Positions 1 through 6,483 are shown, counted from the stretch's first letter. The stretch is 7,554 nucleotides of DNA from UCB3 sp964415605 (GCA_964415605.1 CAYQBA010000208.1:1-7554), one strand, 5' to 3'. Made by a program: numbers and translations. Notes: generated by a model from the sequence alone, not told the origin.

Positions 1-1
1 C

Positions 2-1147
2 GCCGCCGACCCGCCGGAGGCCGTGCCGCGGGCCGGCGCGGCCGCGACGCCGCCCGACGGGCTCGTCGTGGCCCGAGCACGGGGCGGCGCCGTCGACGTG
101 GTGGCGGCGGTGGACGGGGCGTGGCGGACGATCGTCCCGGCCGCGGCCTTGCCGCCGCCGGTGGGCGATCGACCGCGGCAGGCGGAAGTCGCGTTCGTGG
201 CGGTCGCGCCCGGGCTGGACCGGGCAGCGCTGACCGTCCTCTACTGCGCGGCGGACGCGTCCGAGGCCGCGGACTGCTACCCGCGCGGCTACGTCTACGA
301 CCGTGGCACGGGACAGCTGGCCGCACCGGGCGACGAGAACGTGCCGGTGGGCTGGCTGCCCGACGGGCGGCTGCTCGTCGACGCCGTCTCGGGCGGCGCG
401 GCCGTCTTCGACCCCGCGACCGGGCTGACGGCGCCGGTGGGCGGGGCGGGCGCCGACTACACGGTCGGCTTCGGCGCTGGCCTGGCCCGGGATGGCGGCC
501 GCATCGCCTACTCGACCGGCACGGGGGAGCACGTCGCCGATCTGGCGACGGGCGCCGTGGTCGCCCTGGCCGGTCCCGGCTCGGCCGACCGCACGCCGTG
601 GCTGGCGTTCAGCCCCGACGGCGCCCGGGTCGCCGCGGCGCGCCGCCTGGCGGTCGACGTCGACGCCGCCGGTTTCGACGGCCTGCCGTGGCCCAGCGTG
701 ATCGCCATCCACGACGCCGCCAGCGGCGCGCGGCTGGTGGTCGTCGACCAGGACGGCGCCGGCGCCGTGCCGGCGCGCGATCTGGCGCCGGCATGGACGC
801 GCGACGGCGGCGCGATCGTCTTTCTGCGGGCTGACCGCGCCGGGCAGGGCGCCGACCTCTTCGAGCCGGCGCGCGTCATGCGCCACGATCTCACCACGGG
901 CGAGACCGTTGCCCTGGCGGGCGACGTCGTCCCCCGCCGGGACGTCGTCGTCGCGCCCACCGGCGACATCGCCGTCTGGCTCGAGCAGCCGGCGCCGGGC
1001 GTGTCGCGCGCGCGGGCGGTCGACATCGCCACCGGCGCGCCCGTCGCCGTGCTGCCCGACGACGCCGCCTATCGCCACACGGCCCTGGCGTGGGCCGATC
1101 CGGGCGCGGCCAGCATGCCGGCCACGGCCGGATCGGCTGGGCGGTGA
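2..1147 (+). CDS. PD40/WD40-like beta-propeller protein, 3' part (start outside window)
   Basis: The reading frame is open from the first bases of the window. The first in-window GTG (position 23) has a GGAGG only 2 nt upstream, too close to serve it, so the true start is probably earlier. The visible ~381 residues repeat a blade pattern. Strand-end motifs of the D-x-x-(T/S)-G type occur six times (nt 296, 407, 536, 710, 884, 1019), spaced 37-58 residues, and are preceded by turns such as FSPDG (about nt 607) and TRDGG (about nt 797). This is the signature of TolB/PD40-type propellers, with about six blades visible. Such domains are usually scaffolds for protein binding and are often periplasmic or surface exposed. 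No catalytic motif, membrane segment or signal peptide is visible, though the N-terminus is missing. The stop lies 3 nt before the M23 gene, so the two are probably co-transcribed. Fold is fairly sure; specific function is unknown. Confidence 0.75.
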   Translation, partial: AADPPEAVPRAGAAATPPDGLVVARARGGAVDVVAAVDGAWRTIVPAAALPPPVGDRPRQAEVAFVAVAPGLDRAALTVLYCAADASEAADCYPRGYVYDRGTGQLAAPGDENVPVGWLPDGRLLVDAVSGGAAVFDPATGLTAPVGGAGADYTVGFGAGLARDGGRIAYSTGTGEHVADLATGAVVALAGPGSADRTPWLAFSPDGARVAAARRLAVDVDAAGFDGLPWPSVIAIHDAASGARLVVVDQDGAGAVPARDLAPAWTRDGGAIVFLRADRAGQGADLFEPARVMRHDLTTGETVALAGDVVPRRDVVVAPTGDIAVWLEQPAPGVSRARAVDIATGAPVAVLPDDAAYRHTALAWADPGAASMPATAGSAGR

Positions 1148-1150
1148 GCC

Positions 1151-1792
1151 ATGGTGATGGATACGCGCCGGGTGGCGAGGTTGCGTCGACCGGTCAGGCG
1201 GCTCGGCTTGGTCGCGGCCATCGCGCTGGTGGGGACGGCAATCGCCGTCCCGTCGCCGGCACGGGCCCAGAGTCCATCGTTCCACTTCCCGTGGCCGAGG
1301 GACTCGCACGCGCGCCGCTTCACCGGCGGCAGCGCGCAGCACGGCGGCGAGGCGGCGTACGCGTGGGACATCAACCGCGGCGCCGGCGACGAGGACTGCG
1401 GCGACGCCGCGGTCAGCACGGAGACCGGCACGGTGACGGCGCTCTCGTGCGACGACGAGTACGCCCGGCTGGGCTACGGGTGCTACGTCAAGGTCGGCCA
1501 CGGCGGCGGCCGCGTGTCGGTGTACGCCCACCTGCGGAAGGGCAGCCAGCGCGGCCCGGCCGGTCGGCACACATGCCGCGGCACGGTCGTCGGCCGGGTG
1601 GACAAGACGGGCCTGCCCAGCGGCGGCAAGTGCCACCTGCACTTCCACGTGACCAAGGACGGGTCGGCGCACAACCCCGTGCCGGTGTGGGGCAAGACGG
1701 GCCTGCTCGAGGCCTGCACGGCCTTGACGGGCATCACCATCGACGACCGCACGCCTTATTGGTCGTGCACGCGCTATTGCGGGGAGGATTGA
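1151..1792 (+). CDS. secreted M23-family (LytM-like) metallopeptidase
   Basis: The predicted protein has 213 residues. An N-terminal signal peptide is visible: Arg-rich residues 6-17, a hydrophobic core at about 18-33, and a likely cleavage after ARA at 37-39. The mature part carries the M23 zinc-peptidase pattern: H64-G-G...Y-A-W-D73 (first His and Asp ligands), Y-A-H127-L, and H162-L-H164-F near the end of the domain. Family members cut glycyl or D-amino-acid bonds, usually in peptidoglycan; some secreted ones act on proteins. The target here cannot be read from the sequence. Eight Cys (83, 100, 111, 142, 161, 189, 206, 210) suggest disulfides and an extracytoplasmic location. The protein is little more than one catalytic domain, with no SH3, LysM or coiled-coil module. 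ATG 1151 is chosen; ATG 1157 is an in-frame alternative. The ribosome site is weak, consistent with coupling to the gene ending 3 nt upstream. Confidence 0.85.
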   Translation: MVMDTRRVARLRRPVRRLGLVAAIALVGTAIAVPSPARAQSPSFHFPWPRDSHARRFTGGSAQHGGEAAYAWDINRGAGDEDCGDAAVSTETGTVTALSCDDEYARLGYGCYVKVGHGGGRVSVYAHLRKGSQRGPAGRHTCRGTVVGRVDKTGLPSGGKCHLHFHVTKDGSAHNPVPVWGKTGLLEACTALTGITIDDRTPYWSCTRYCGED

Positions 1793-1795
1793 ACG

Positions 1796-2356
1796 ATGGG
1801 ACCAACGACGACGACGGGGCGGCGCGGCGCGGGCCGCGTGATGCTTGGGCGCCGGGGGCGGCTGGCGGTGCGACTCGGGTTGATCGGGCTGGCCGGAGTG
1901 GCGGCGCTGGTGCTTGCACCGCTTGCCACCGCGCACGAGTTCGGCTGCGATGCCGTCGACGACGGCGAGATCCGCTACCAGGACTTCACGCAACACGACG
2001 ATGCGCTGGCGCATGCTGTCGCCGCGTGGCACGTGCTGGGCAACGTCGACATCTTGCCGAGGGCGTGGTGGACGGTTGCCGATCTCGCGTGGTACGACAC
2101 CTACCGGACCGATGTGACGTGGGACGGCCAGTTCTTGTGCGGGCCCATCGGGCCGCAGTCAGCCTATCTGAACGATGCCTTCTTCGAGACGTACGGCTGG
2201 CGCAAGAAGCGGGCTGTCGCGACGCACGAGCTCGGGCACGGGCTGGGCCTCGGGCACAGCTACTCGCCTCAAATCATGTACAGGTGTGCGTCGTGCGGAG
2301 GCTTCACCACCCCACAATCGCACGACCGCGAGGACTACTTCAAGCTGTGGCCGTGA
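1796..2356 (+). CDS. secreted matrixin-like (metzincin) zinc metalloprotease
   Basis: The predicted protein has 186 residues. A basic N-terminus and hydrophobic stretch (about 25-45) ending L-A-T-A form a signal peptide, with cleavage probably near residue 46. The mature domain contains the full metzincin zinc site HELGHGLGLGH (144-154): H144, H148 and H154 as ligands and E145 as catalytic base. The Met-turn follows at M161 (S-P-Q-I-M-Y), seven residues after the third His as in matrixins. The C-terminal D-R-E-D-Y-F-K-L-W resembles the closing helix of M10-type catalytic domains. The family hydrolyses proteins outside the cell. The mature protein is only about 140 residues, shorter than a typical MMP catalytic domain (~165), with no propeptide and no C-terminal module. 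Four Cys (51, 115, 164, 167) may form disulfides. GGGGAGG at 1781-1787, inside the end of the M23 gene, sits 8 nt before ATG 1796 and fixes the start. The gene is probably co-transcribed with the two upstream genes. Confidence 0.85.
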   Translation: MGPTTTTGRRGAGRVMLGRRGRLAVRLGLIGLAGVAALVLAPLATAHEFGCDAVDDGEIRYQDFTQHDDALAHAVAAWHVLGNVDILPRAWWTVADLAWYDTYRTDVTWDGQFLCGPIGPQSAYLNDAFFETYGWRKKRAVATHELGHGLGLGHSYSPQIMYRCASCGGFTTPQSHDREDYFKLWP

Positions 2357-2358
2357 CG

Positions 2359-2412
2359 CGGCGGGCGGCCATCGGGCCATCGGCGGTTCCGCGCGGGCGC
2401 GGCGGCCCGCCG
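2359..2412. terminator. nested stem-loop after the metalloprotease gene, possible terminator or attenuator
   Basis: An 8-bp perfect stem (CGGCGGGC at 2359-2366 with GCCCGCCG at 2405-2412) encloses a smaller one (CCGCG 2389-2393 with CGCGG 2398-2402). It begins 3 nt after the stop of the metalloprotease gene and lies before the ribosome site of the next gene. No T-tract follows, and in such GC-rich DNA a stem like this could be chance. It would explain why the fourth + strand gene is set apart from the tightly packed first three. Confidence 0.25.
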
Positions 2413-2465
2413 ACCTGCCCACCGGACTTCGCCATCGCGAGAGACACGTCCGGCCCACGGCCGGG

Positions 2466-2472
2466 AAAGGAG
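2466..2472 (+). promoter_or_regulatory. ribosome binding site fixing the start of the exported unknown protein
   Basis: AAAGGAG lies 8 nt before ATG 2481. The frame stays open upstream to 2175, well inside the metalloprotease gene, but that stretch reads as a shadow frame. This site makes 2481 the real start and gives a protein with a proper signal sequence. Confidence 0.75.
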
Positions 2473-2480
2473 CAACGGGG

Positions 2481-3035
2481 ATGGACATGGCTGAGATGGG
2501 TGCCAGGCGGCGACCACGCGCCGCCCGCGCACTCGCGCGCATCGGGCTCACCGCGGTCGCGGTCGGCGGCGGGGTGCTGGCGGCCCGCGCCTGGCCGGGC
2601 GCGGGCGGGGGGTGGTCATCGGTGAGCTTCGTCACCGACGTCGCCGACCCGCGCCGACTGGTCGGTGTGGTCGACAACGTCTTCGTCGGCCGGGTCGACG
2701 GCGTGCAGGGCGTTCACACGCCGTCGGGCATGCCCGAGACCCGCTACGGCGTGACCGTGATCGAGAACATCAAGGGACACCTCGACGGCGGCGTGACCGT
2801 CAACCAACAGGGTGGCATCGCCCCTGGCGCGGACGCGCCGGTGCTGGTGGAGGGCGACGCCATGCTCGTCGTCGGCGCGGAGTACCTCTTCGCCACGCGG
2901 GCCGGCGGCGGCGGGGCGTGGCACACGCTGGTGCCGCGCTACGGCGACGTGCGCATCGCGGACGACGCGGAGCGCGAGCGGCTCGTCGCGGCGTTCCGAG
3001 CGGCGGCGACGGAGGCGATCCCGTACGAGCCGTGA
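2481..3035 (+). CDS. conserved exported protein of unknown function
   Basis: The predicted protein has 184 residues. The N-terminus is strongly basic (R9-R20), followed by a hydrophobic stretch (about 21-37) that acts as a signal peptide or single anchor. The mature part is a small, beta-rich, Cys-free domain. The segments D65-N-V-F-V-G-R-V, P85-E-T-R-Y, V93-I-E-N-I-K-G, V105-T-V-N-Q-Q-G-G, Y135-L-F-A-T-R and W147-H-T-L-V-P-R-Y-G-D recall a set of uncharacterised exported bacterial proteins with the same motif order, also found in Firmicutes as far as I remember. The alternating short strands suggest a small barrel, possibly OB/NTR-like, but I cannot assign a named family or a function. The gene follows the metalloprotease by 124 nt with its own ribosome site and is the last + strand gene before the convergent sulfide operon. 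The coding call is firm; the role is open. Confidence 0.8.
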   Translation: MDMAEMGARRRPRAARALARIGLTAVAVGGGVLAARAWPGAGGGWSSVSFVTDVADPRRLVGVVDNVFVGRVDGVQGVHTPSGMPETRYGVTVIENIKGHLDGGVTVNQQGGIAPGADAPVLVEGDAMLVVGAEYLFATRAGGGGAWHTLVPRYGDVRIADDAERERLVAAFRAAATEAIPYEP

Positions 3036-3098
3036 TCACACCGGCGCCGCCGGGTCCTCTCCACCGTGCTCCTCGGAGGCCCGCGCGGCGCGCGGCCG

Positions 3099-3149
3099 TC
3101 GCCCCGGCTCCCAAATCGGCCGCGAGGTCGAGCGGGGGAGCCGGGGCGA
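3099..3149. terminator. bidirectional hairpin between convergent genes
   Basis: A perfect 14-bp inverted repeat (TCGCCCCGGCTCCC at 3099-3112, complement at 3136-3149) has a 23-nt loop. It lies 3 nt past the SQR stop on the - strand and 63 nt past the stop of the + strand gene, where a shared terminator is expected. There is no T-tract on either side, so termination may be Rho-assisted, or the stem may mainly protect the 3' ends of both mRNAs. Confidence 0.55.
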
Positions 3150-3152
3150 TCG

Positions 3153-4346
3153 CTACGCCAGACCCTTCAGCATGCCGTGCCAGTACATCTGCGGCAGGAC
3201 GTACTTCTTCATCAGATACATGCTGCGGCGCTCCTTGGACTGGTCGAACGGGAACGTCTCGTCCGGCTGGCCGTCGTAGTCGAACTCGGCCAGGATCAGC
3301 TTGCCGTAGCCGGTGATCAGCGGGCACGACGAGTAGCCGTTGTAGCGGGCATCGCTCGTCGTGCCATCCAGGTGCGCCAACAGGTGTTTCACGAGGACGG
3401 GCGCTTGTTTGCGGACCGCCGCGCCCGTCTTGCCCGTCGGAAGGTTGCTGGCGTCGCCGAGCGCGAAGACGTTCGGGAACCGCACGTGCCGCAGCGAGTG
3501 CTTGTCGACGTCGACCCAGCCCGCCCCGTCGGCCAGCGGGCTGGCCTTGACGAAGTCCGGCGCGCTCATCGGCGGCGTCACGTGGAGCATCGCGTACGGG
3601 ACGGCCTCCGTCTCTCCGGTGTCGAGGTGCTGGAACACCGCCTCGCGGGTCTCCGGGCGGACCTCGACCAGCTCGTGCCGGAAGCGCGTCGCGATGCCGC
3701 GCTCCGCGACGATCCGGCGCAGCGTCCGGGCGTAGCGCTCGATCCCGAAGATCGCCGTGCCGGCCGCCGCGAAGATCACGTCGGTCTTGTCGCGGACGCC
3801 CGAGCGACGGAAGTAGTCCTCCGCCAGGTACATGATCTTCTGCGGCGCGCCGCCGCACTTCACGGGCGTGCCCGGATGCGTGAAGATGGCGTTGCCGCCC
3901 TGGAACCGCCGCAAGCAGTCCCACGTGTAGCGCGCGGTGGCGAACGTGTAGTTGCTGCAGATGTCGTGGCGGCCGAGGTTCTCCTTCAGGCCCTTGATCT
4001 TGTCCCAGTCCATCTGGATGCCCGGCGCGACCACCAGGTGGTCGTACGTGAGGCGTTGGCCGTCGCGGGTCAGCACGGCGTTTTGGTCCGGCTCGAACGC
4101 GGCGACGGCGTCGCGGATCCACGTGACGCCCGGCGGGATGACGGCGGCCATCGGGCGCACGGTGGACGCCATGTCGACGTCGCCGGCCCCGACGAGCGTC
4201 CACAGCGGCTGGTAGTAGTGCCGGTCCGACGGCTCGATGACGGCGACGTCCAGCCCCCGCCGCGCCCGGCGCAGCCGGGCGGCGACGGTGATGCCGGCCG
4301 TGCCGCCACCGACGATGACGACCTGGTGGTGGCTGTGATTCGACAT
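3153..4346 (-). CDS. sqr: sulfide:quinone oxidoreductase (SQOR / type II-like)
   Basis: The predicted protein has 397 residues and is a flavoprotein that oxidises H2S, passes electrons to membrane quinone and gives the sulfur to a small acceptor as persulfide. The N-terminal FAD-binding Rossmann motif is V-V-I-V-G-G-G-T-A-G (9-18), with E38 closing the second strand. The second FAD signature is V-F-A-L-G-D-A-S-N (293-301), followed by T304-G-K-T-G. The two redox cysteines match the SQOR pattern: C164 in P-V-K-C-G-G-A-P-Q-K and C341 in S-S-C-P-L-I-T-G. YYQPLW (44-49) is also typical. The C-terminal M-Y-L-M-K-K-Y...Y-W-H-G-M-L-K-G (376-395) is the amphipathic membrane-docking tail seen in mitochondrial-type SQORs. 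Length fits the family. AGGAGGAAA (4352-4360 on the opposite strand) lies 5 nt before ATG 4346. The gene is third in the operon, 40 nt after the membrane rhodanese. NDH-2 is the main alternative, but the cysteine pair argues against it. Confidence 0.93.
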   Translation of the reverse strand: MSNHSHHQVVIVGGGTAGITVAARLRRARRGLDVAVIEPSDRHYYQPLWTLVGAGDVDMASTVRPMAAVIPPGVTWIRDAVAAFEPDQNAVLTRDGQRLTYDHLVVAPGIQMDWDKIKGLKENLGRHDICSNYTFATARYTWDCLRRFQGGNAIFTHPGTPVKCGGAPQKIMYLAEDYFRRSGVRDKTDVIFAAAGTAIFGIERYARTLRRIVAERGIATRFRHELVEVRPETREAVFQHLDTGETEAVPYAMLHVTPPMSAPDFVKASPLADGAGWVDVDKHSLRHVRFPNVFALGDASNLPTGKTGAAVRKQAPVLVKHLLAHLDGTTSDARYNGYSSCPLITGYGKLILAEFDYDGQPDETFPFDQSKERRSMYLMKKYVLPQMYWHGMLKGLA

Positions 4347-4386
4347 GGCGGTTTCCTCCTGCGTGGGCCGCGGCGCCGGTCCCCGG

Positions 4387-4995
4387 CTAGCCGACCGGCG
4401 GCGCGGCGGCGATACCGGCCGGCTCGGCCGGGTTGGTGCAGACGACGGGCCGCGCCGCGAACCGGCGGTTGTAAGGCAGGCGCGACAACAGCATGGCCAT
4501 GCCGCAGGTGCCGGTCGCGCCCGCGAACACCAGCCCGGCCCCGACGAAGCCGCTCAGCGCCAGGAACCATGGGTGCACAAACGTGCCGAGCAGCGTGCCG
4601 GCGAGCACCAGCGACCCCGCCGCCAACTGGACCTGGCGGATGATGTCGATCGGCGCCCCGTGCACGCGGGCGGTGTCGAAGCCGCTGTCCTTCCAGTGCT
4701 GCAGGCCGCCCGTGAGGTGGGTGATCTCCGGGTAGCCGGCGTCCAGCAGCGCCTGCGCCGCCCGCCCTGAGCGGTTGCTCGACCGGCAGTACAACACCGG
4801 GGTCTTGTCGCCGATGTCCGCGAGCGCGGCCGGGCTCAGCGCGCTGAGCGGGATGAGCCTGGCGCCGGGGATGTGCTCGCTGGCGTACTCGCCGCTCTCG
4901 CGGACATCGATCAGGATGGTCTTGTCGAGCTCGATCCAGCGCCGCAGCGTCGGGGCATCGATCTCGCGCAGTCGGAACTGGCTTGCGTTGATCAT
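4387..4995 (-). CDS. membrane-anchored rhodanese (YgaP-like architecture)
   Basis: The predicted protein has 202 residues. The N-terminal single rhodanese domain (about 8-108) holds I-D-V-R-E (29-33), H41-I-P-G-A and the active-site loop C70-R-S-S-N-R-S-G, with C70 as the persulfide-carrying residue. Two hydrophobic segments follow (about 125-142 and 145-162), then the conserved G-T-C-G-M-A-M-L-L-S-R-L-P-Y-N stretch (162-176) found after the membrane hairpin in YgaP/DUF2892-type proteins. YgaP of E. coli (~174 residues) has the same layout and sulfurtransferase activity. The likely job here is to accept or donate sulfane sulfur at the membrane, near SQR and the dioxygenase. The C-terminal tail is longer than in YgaP and rich in Ala and Pro. 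The ATG overlaps the dioxygenase stop (ATGA), so translation is probably coupled, and GGGAGGT (5001-5007) lies 5 nt upstream. Confident in domains and activity class; the exact sulfur partner is inferred. Confidence 0.9.
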   Translation of the reverse strand: MINASQFRLREIDAPTLRRWIELDKTILIDVRESGEYASEHIPGARLIPLSALSPAALADIGDKTPVLYCRSSNRSGRAAQALLDAGYPEITHLTGGLQHWKDSGFDTARVHGAPIDIIRQVQLAAGSLVLAGTLLGTFVHPWFLALSGFVGAGLVFAGATGTCGMAMLLSRLPYNRRFAARPVVCTNPAEPAGIAAAPPVG

Positions 4996-6404
4996 GACGG
5001 ACCTCCCTTCACCAACGGCAGCCCCGCCATCCGCCAGGCCGTCATGCCGCCCGTGACGTTGACGATGTCGGCCCGTCCGGCGCGTTCAAGCACGCTGGCC
5101 GCCACTGTCGAACGATAGCCGCTGCCGCACATCACGGCCAGCGGGCGGGTGCCGTTGGGAACTTGTGACAGCTTGGCGGCCACATGGCCCGCGATGATGT
5201 GGGTCGCGCCCGCGGCGTGGCCCTCGGCCCACTCGCCGTCCTCGCGGACGTCGAGCAGCTGGATGGTGCCCTCCGCCAAGTGCCGGTTGAGGTCGGCGGG
5301 CGTGATCTGCGGCGTCTCGTGCAGCGGCAGGCCGGCCTCGATCCAGGCGGTCATGCCGCCGTCGAGGTAGCCCTGGACGTCGTCGAGGCCGACCCGCACG
5401 AGGTTGCGCACCGCAAGCTCGACGTCGGCCGGGCCGCCGCCGACCAACAGGATCGGCGTGTCGTACGGCACCACCCAGGACGCCCACATCGACACCTTCT
5501 CGCCGGCGCCGATGCCGAAGGCGCCCGGGATGTGGCCGGCGCCGAAGCCGAGCTGGTCGCGCAGGTCGATGACCACCGCGCCCGCATCCAGAGCCTGCTT
5601 GAAGCGGTCCACCGGGATCGCGGCCTGCCCCGGCAGGCCGCCAAGGATGCGCGGCCCTTCGGCGTTGACGCGCTTCATGCGCTTGTAGTACTCCGGGAAC
5701 GGCGGCACCGTCGACAACAGCTTCTCGACGAACTGCGCCTCGCTCAGACCGGGGTCGAGGAACGGGTTTGCGATCCGCTCGAAGCCGAGCGTCGACATCG
5801 GGCGACCGCCGATGCCGGCGCCGCACATCGAGCCGGCGCCGTGCGCCGGGTGGATCTCGAGGCCGTCGGGCAGGCCGCGCAGCCGCTGGACGCTCTGGTA
5901 TTGGCGGTGCGCCAGCTCGCGCTTGGCGTCCTCGCCGAGCAGGTCGGGCCGGCCGAGCGAGCCGACGAAGAGAAAGTCACCGCTCAGGAACAGCATCGGG
6001 ACGTCGGCCGACCGGTTGATGTCATAAACCAGGAAGCTGAGATGCTCCGGGGTGTGCCCCGGCGTGTGCAGCGCCTCGATCCTCACGCCCCCGAACGCCA
6101 CCGCGTCGCCGTCGCGCATCGGGTGGTGCGGGAACCGCACCTCGAACGTCTCGCCGGTGTCGTAGTCCGACAGCCACAGCTCGGCGCCGGTGCGCTCGGC
6201 GAGCTCGCGGGCGCCGGACGCGAAGTCGGCGTGGATGTGCGTCTCGAGCACGTAGGCGATCTCCAGGCCCTGCGCCTTGGCGTAGTCGATGAACACGTCG
6301 ACGTCGCGGCGGGGGTCGATCACCGCCATCTTCCCGGCGCCGGGGCAGCCGATGGCGTACGCGTACTGGGCCAGACCCTTGTCTTCGAATCGTTCAATGA
6401 ACAC
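4992..6404 (-). CDS. cstB: CstB-type persulfide dioxygenase with two rhodanese domains
   Basis: The predicted protein has 470 residues and three parts. The metallo-beta-lactamase-fold persulfide dioxygenase (1 to ~240) has T-H56-I-H58-A-D60-F, H-T-P-G-H117 and S-G-D143, matching the mononuclear Fe(II) ligands of ETHE1-type enzymes (two His, one Asp); H188-G-A-G-S-M-C194 follows. The middle rhodanese domain (~262-360) has a degenerate loop, V-G-G-G-P-A-D, with no Cys, so it should be inactive. The C-terminal rhodanese (~366-466) has the active loop C426-G-S-G-Y-R-S. The same order (dioxygenase, dead rhodanese, live rhodanese) and the T-H-I-H-A-D-F and A-G-S-x-C-G details match Staphylococcus aureus CstB, which converts persulfides plus O2 to thiosulfate; C194 and C426 would correspond to its two functional cysteines. 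The start is GTG 6404, 6 nt after AAGGAGA. This is the first gene of the operon and probably cytoplasmic. The dioxygenase step implies oxygen use. Confidence 0.9.
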   Translation of the reverse strand: MFIERFEDKGLAQYAYAIGCPGAGKMAVIDPRRDVDVFIDYAKAQGLEIAYVLETHIHADFASGARELAERTGAELWLSDYDTGETFEVRFPHHPMRDGDAVAFGGVRIEALHTPGHTPEHLSFLVYDINRSADVPMLFLSGDFLFVGSLGRPDLLGEDAKRELAHRQYQSVQRLRGLPDGLEIHPAHGAGSMCGAGIGGRPMSTLGFERIANPFLDPGLSEAQFVEKLLSTVPPFPEYYKRMKRVNAEGPRILGGLPGQAAIPVDRFKQALDAGAVVIDLRDQLGFGAGHIPGAFGIGAGEKVSMWASWVVPYDTPILLVGGGPADVELAVRNLVRVGLDDVQGYLDGGMTAWIEAGLPLHETPQITPADLNRHLAEGTIQLLDVREDGEWAEGHAAGATHIIAGHVAAKLSQVPNGTRPLAVMCGSGYRSTVAASVLERAGRADIVNVTGGMTAWRMAGLPLVKGGPS

Positions 6405-6410
6405 GGTTGA

Positions 6411-6417
6411 TCTCCTT
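6411..6417 (-). promoter_or_regulatory. ribosome binding site supporting the GTG start of the dioxygenase
   Basis: AAGGAGA on the - strand lies 6 nt before the GTG at 6404. No ATG closer to it is in frame, and the protein's M-F-I-E-R-F beginning matches the usual N-terminus of the family, so GTG is the real start. Confidence 0.75.
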
Positions 6418-6471
6418 CGAGGATGGCTTCTTGTATCGGTCGCACCGCCCGGAGGTCTTCACACCCGCCGC

Positions 6472-6483
6472 GATGTCGACATC
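6472..6483. promoter_or_regulatory. perfect 12-bp palindrome, candidate operator of the sulfide operon
   Basis: GATGTCGACATC is a perfect inverted repeat 67 nt upstream of the dioxygenase GTG, where a repressor or activator site would be expected. Persulfide-sensing CstR, SqrR/BigR and FisR families regulate comparable operons, but I do not recognise this sequence as any of their known sites, and no regulator gene is in the window. Confidence 0.25.

Noticed and set aside
1090..2625. 511-residue + strand open frame across the M23 and matrixin genes
   Set aside because: It overlaps two genes with clear catalytic motifs and signal peptides, is dominated by Arg, Gly and Ala, and has no recognisable domain. 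It is a GC-rich shadow frame.
2800..4203. 467-residue - strand open frame overlapping SQR in another frame
   Set aside because: SQR in its own frame has FAD motifs, both redox Cys and a strong ribosome site. This frame is low-complexity Arg/Gly/Pro.
3066..4643. 525-residue + strand open frame antisense to SQR and the membrane rhodanese
   Set aside because: The composition is Arg/Val/Asp-rich with no domain, and the opposite strand encodes well-supported enzymes with full motif sets.
5184..6410. 408-residue + strand open frame antisense to the dioxygenase
   Set aside because: No motif or ribosome site is seen. It mirrors the codon pattern of the real gene on the opposite strand.
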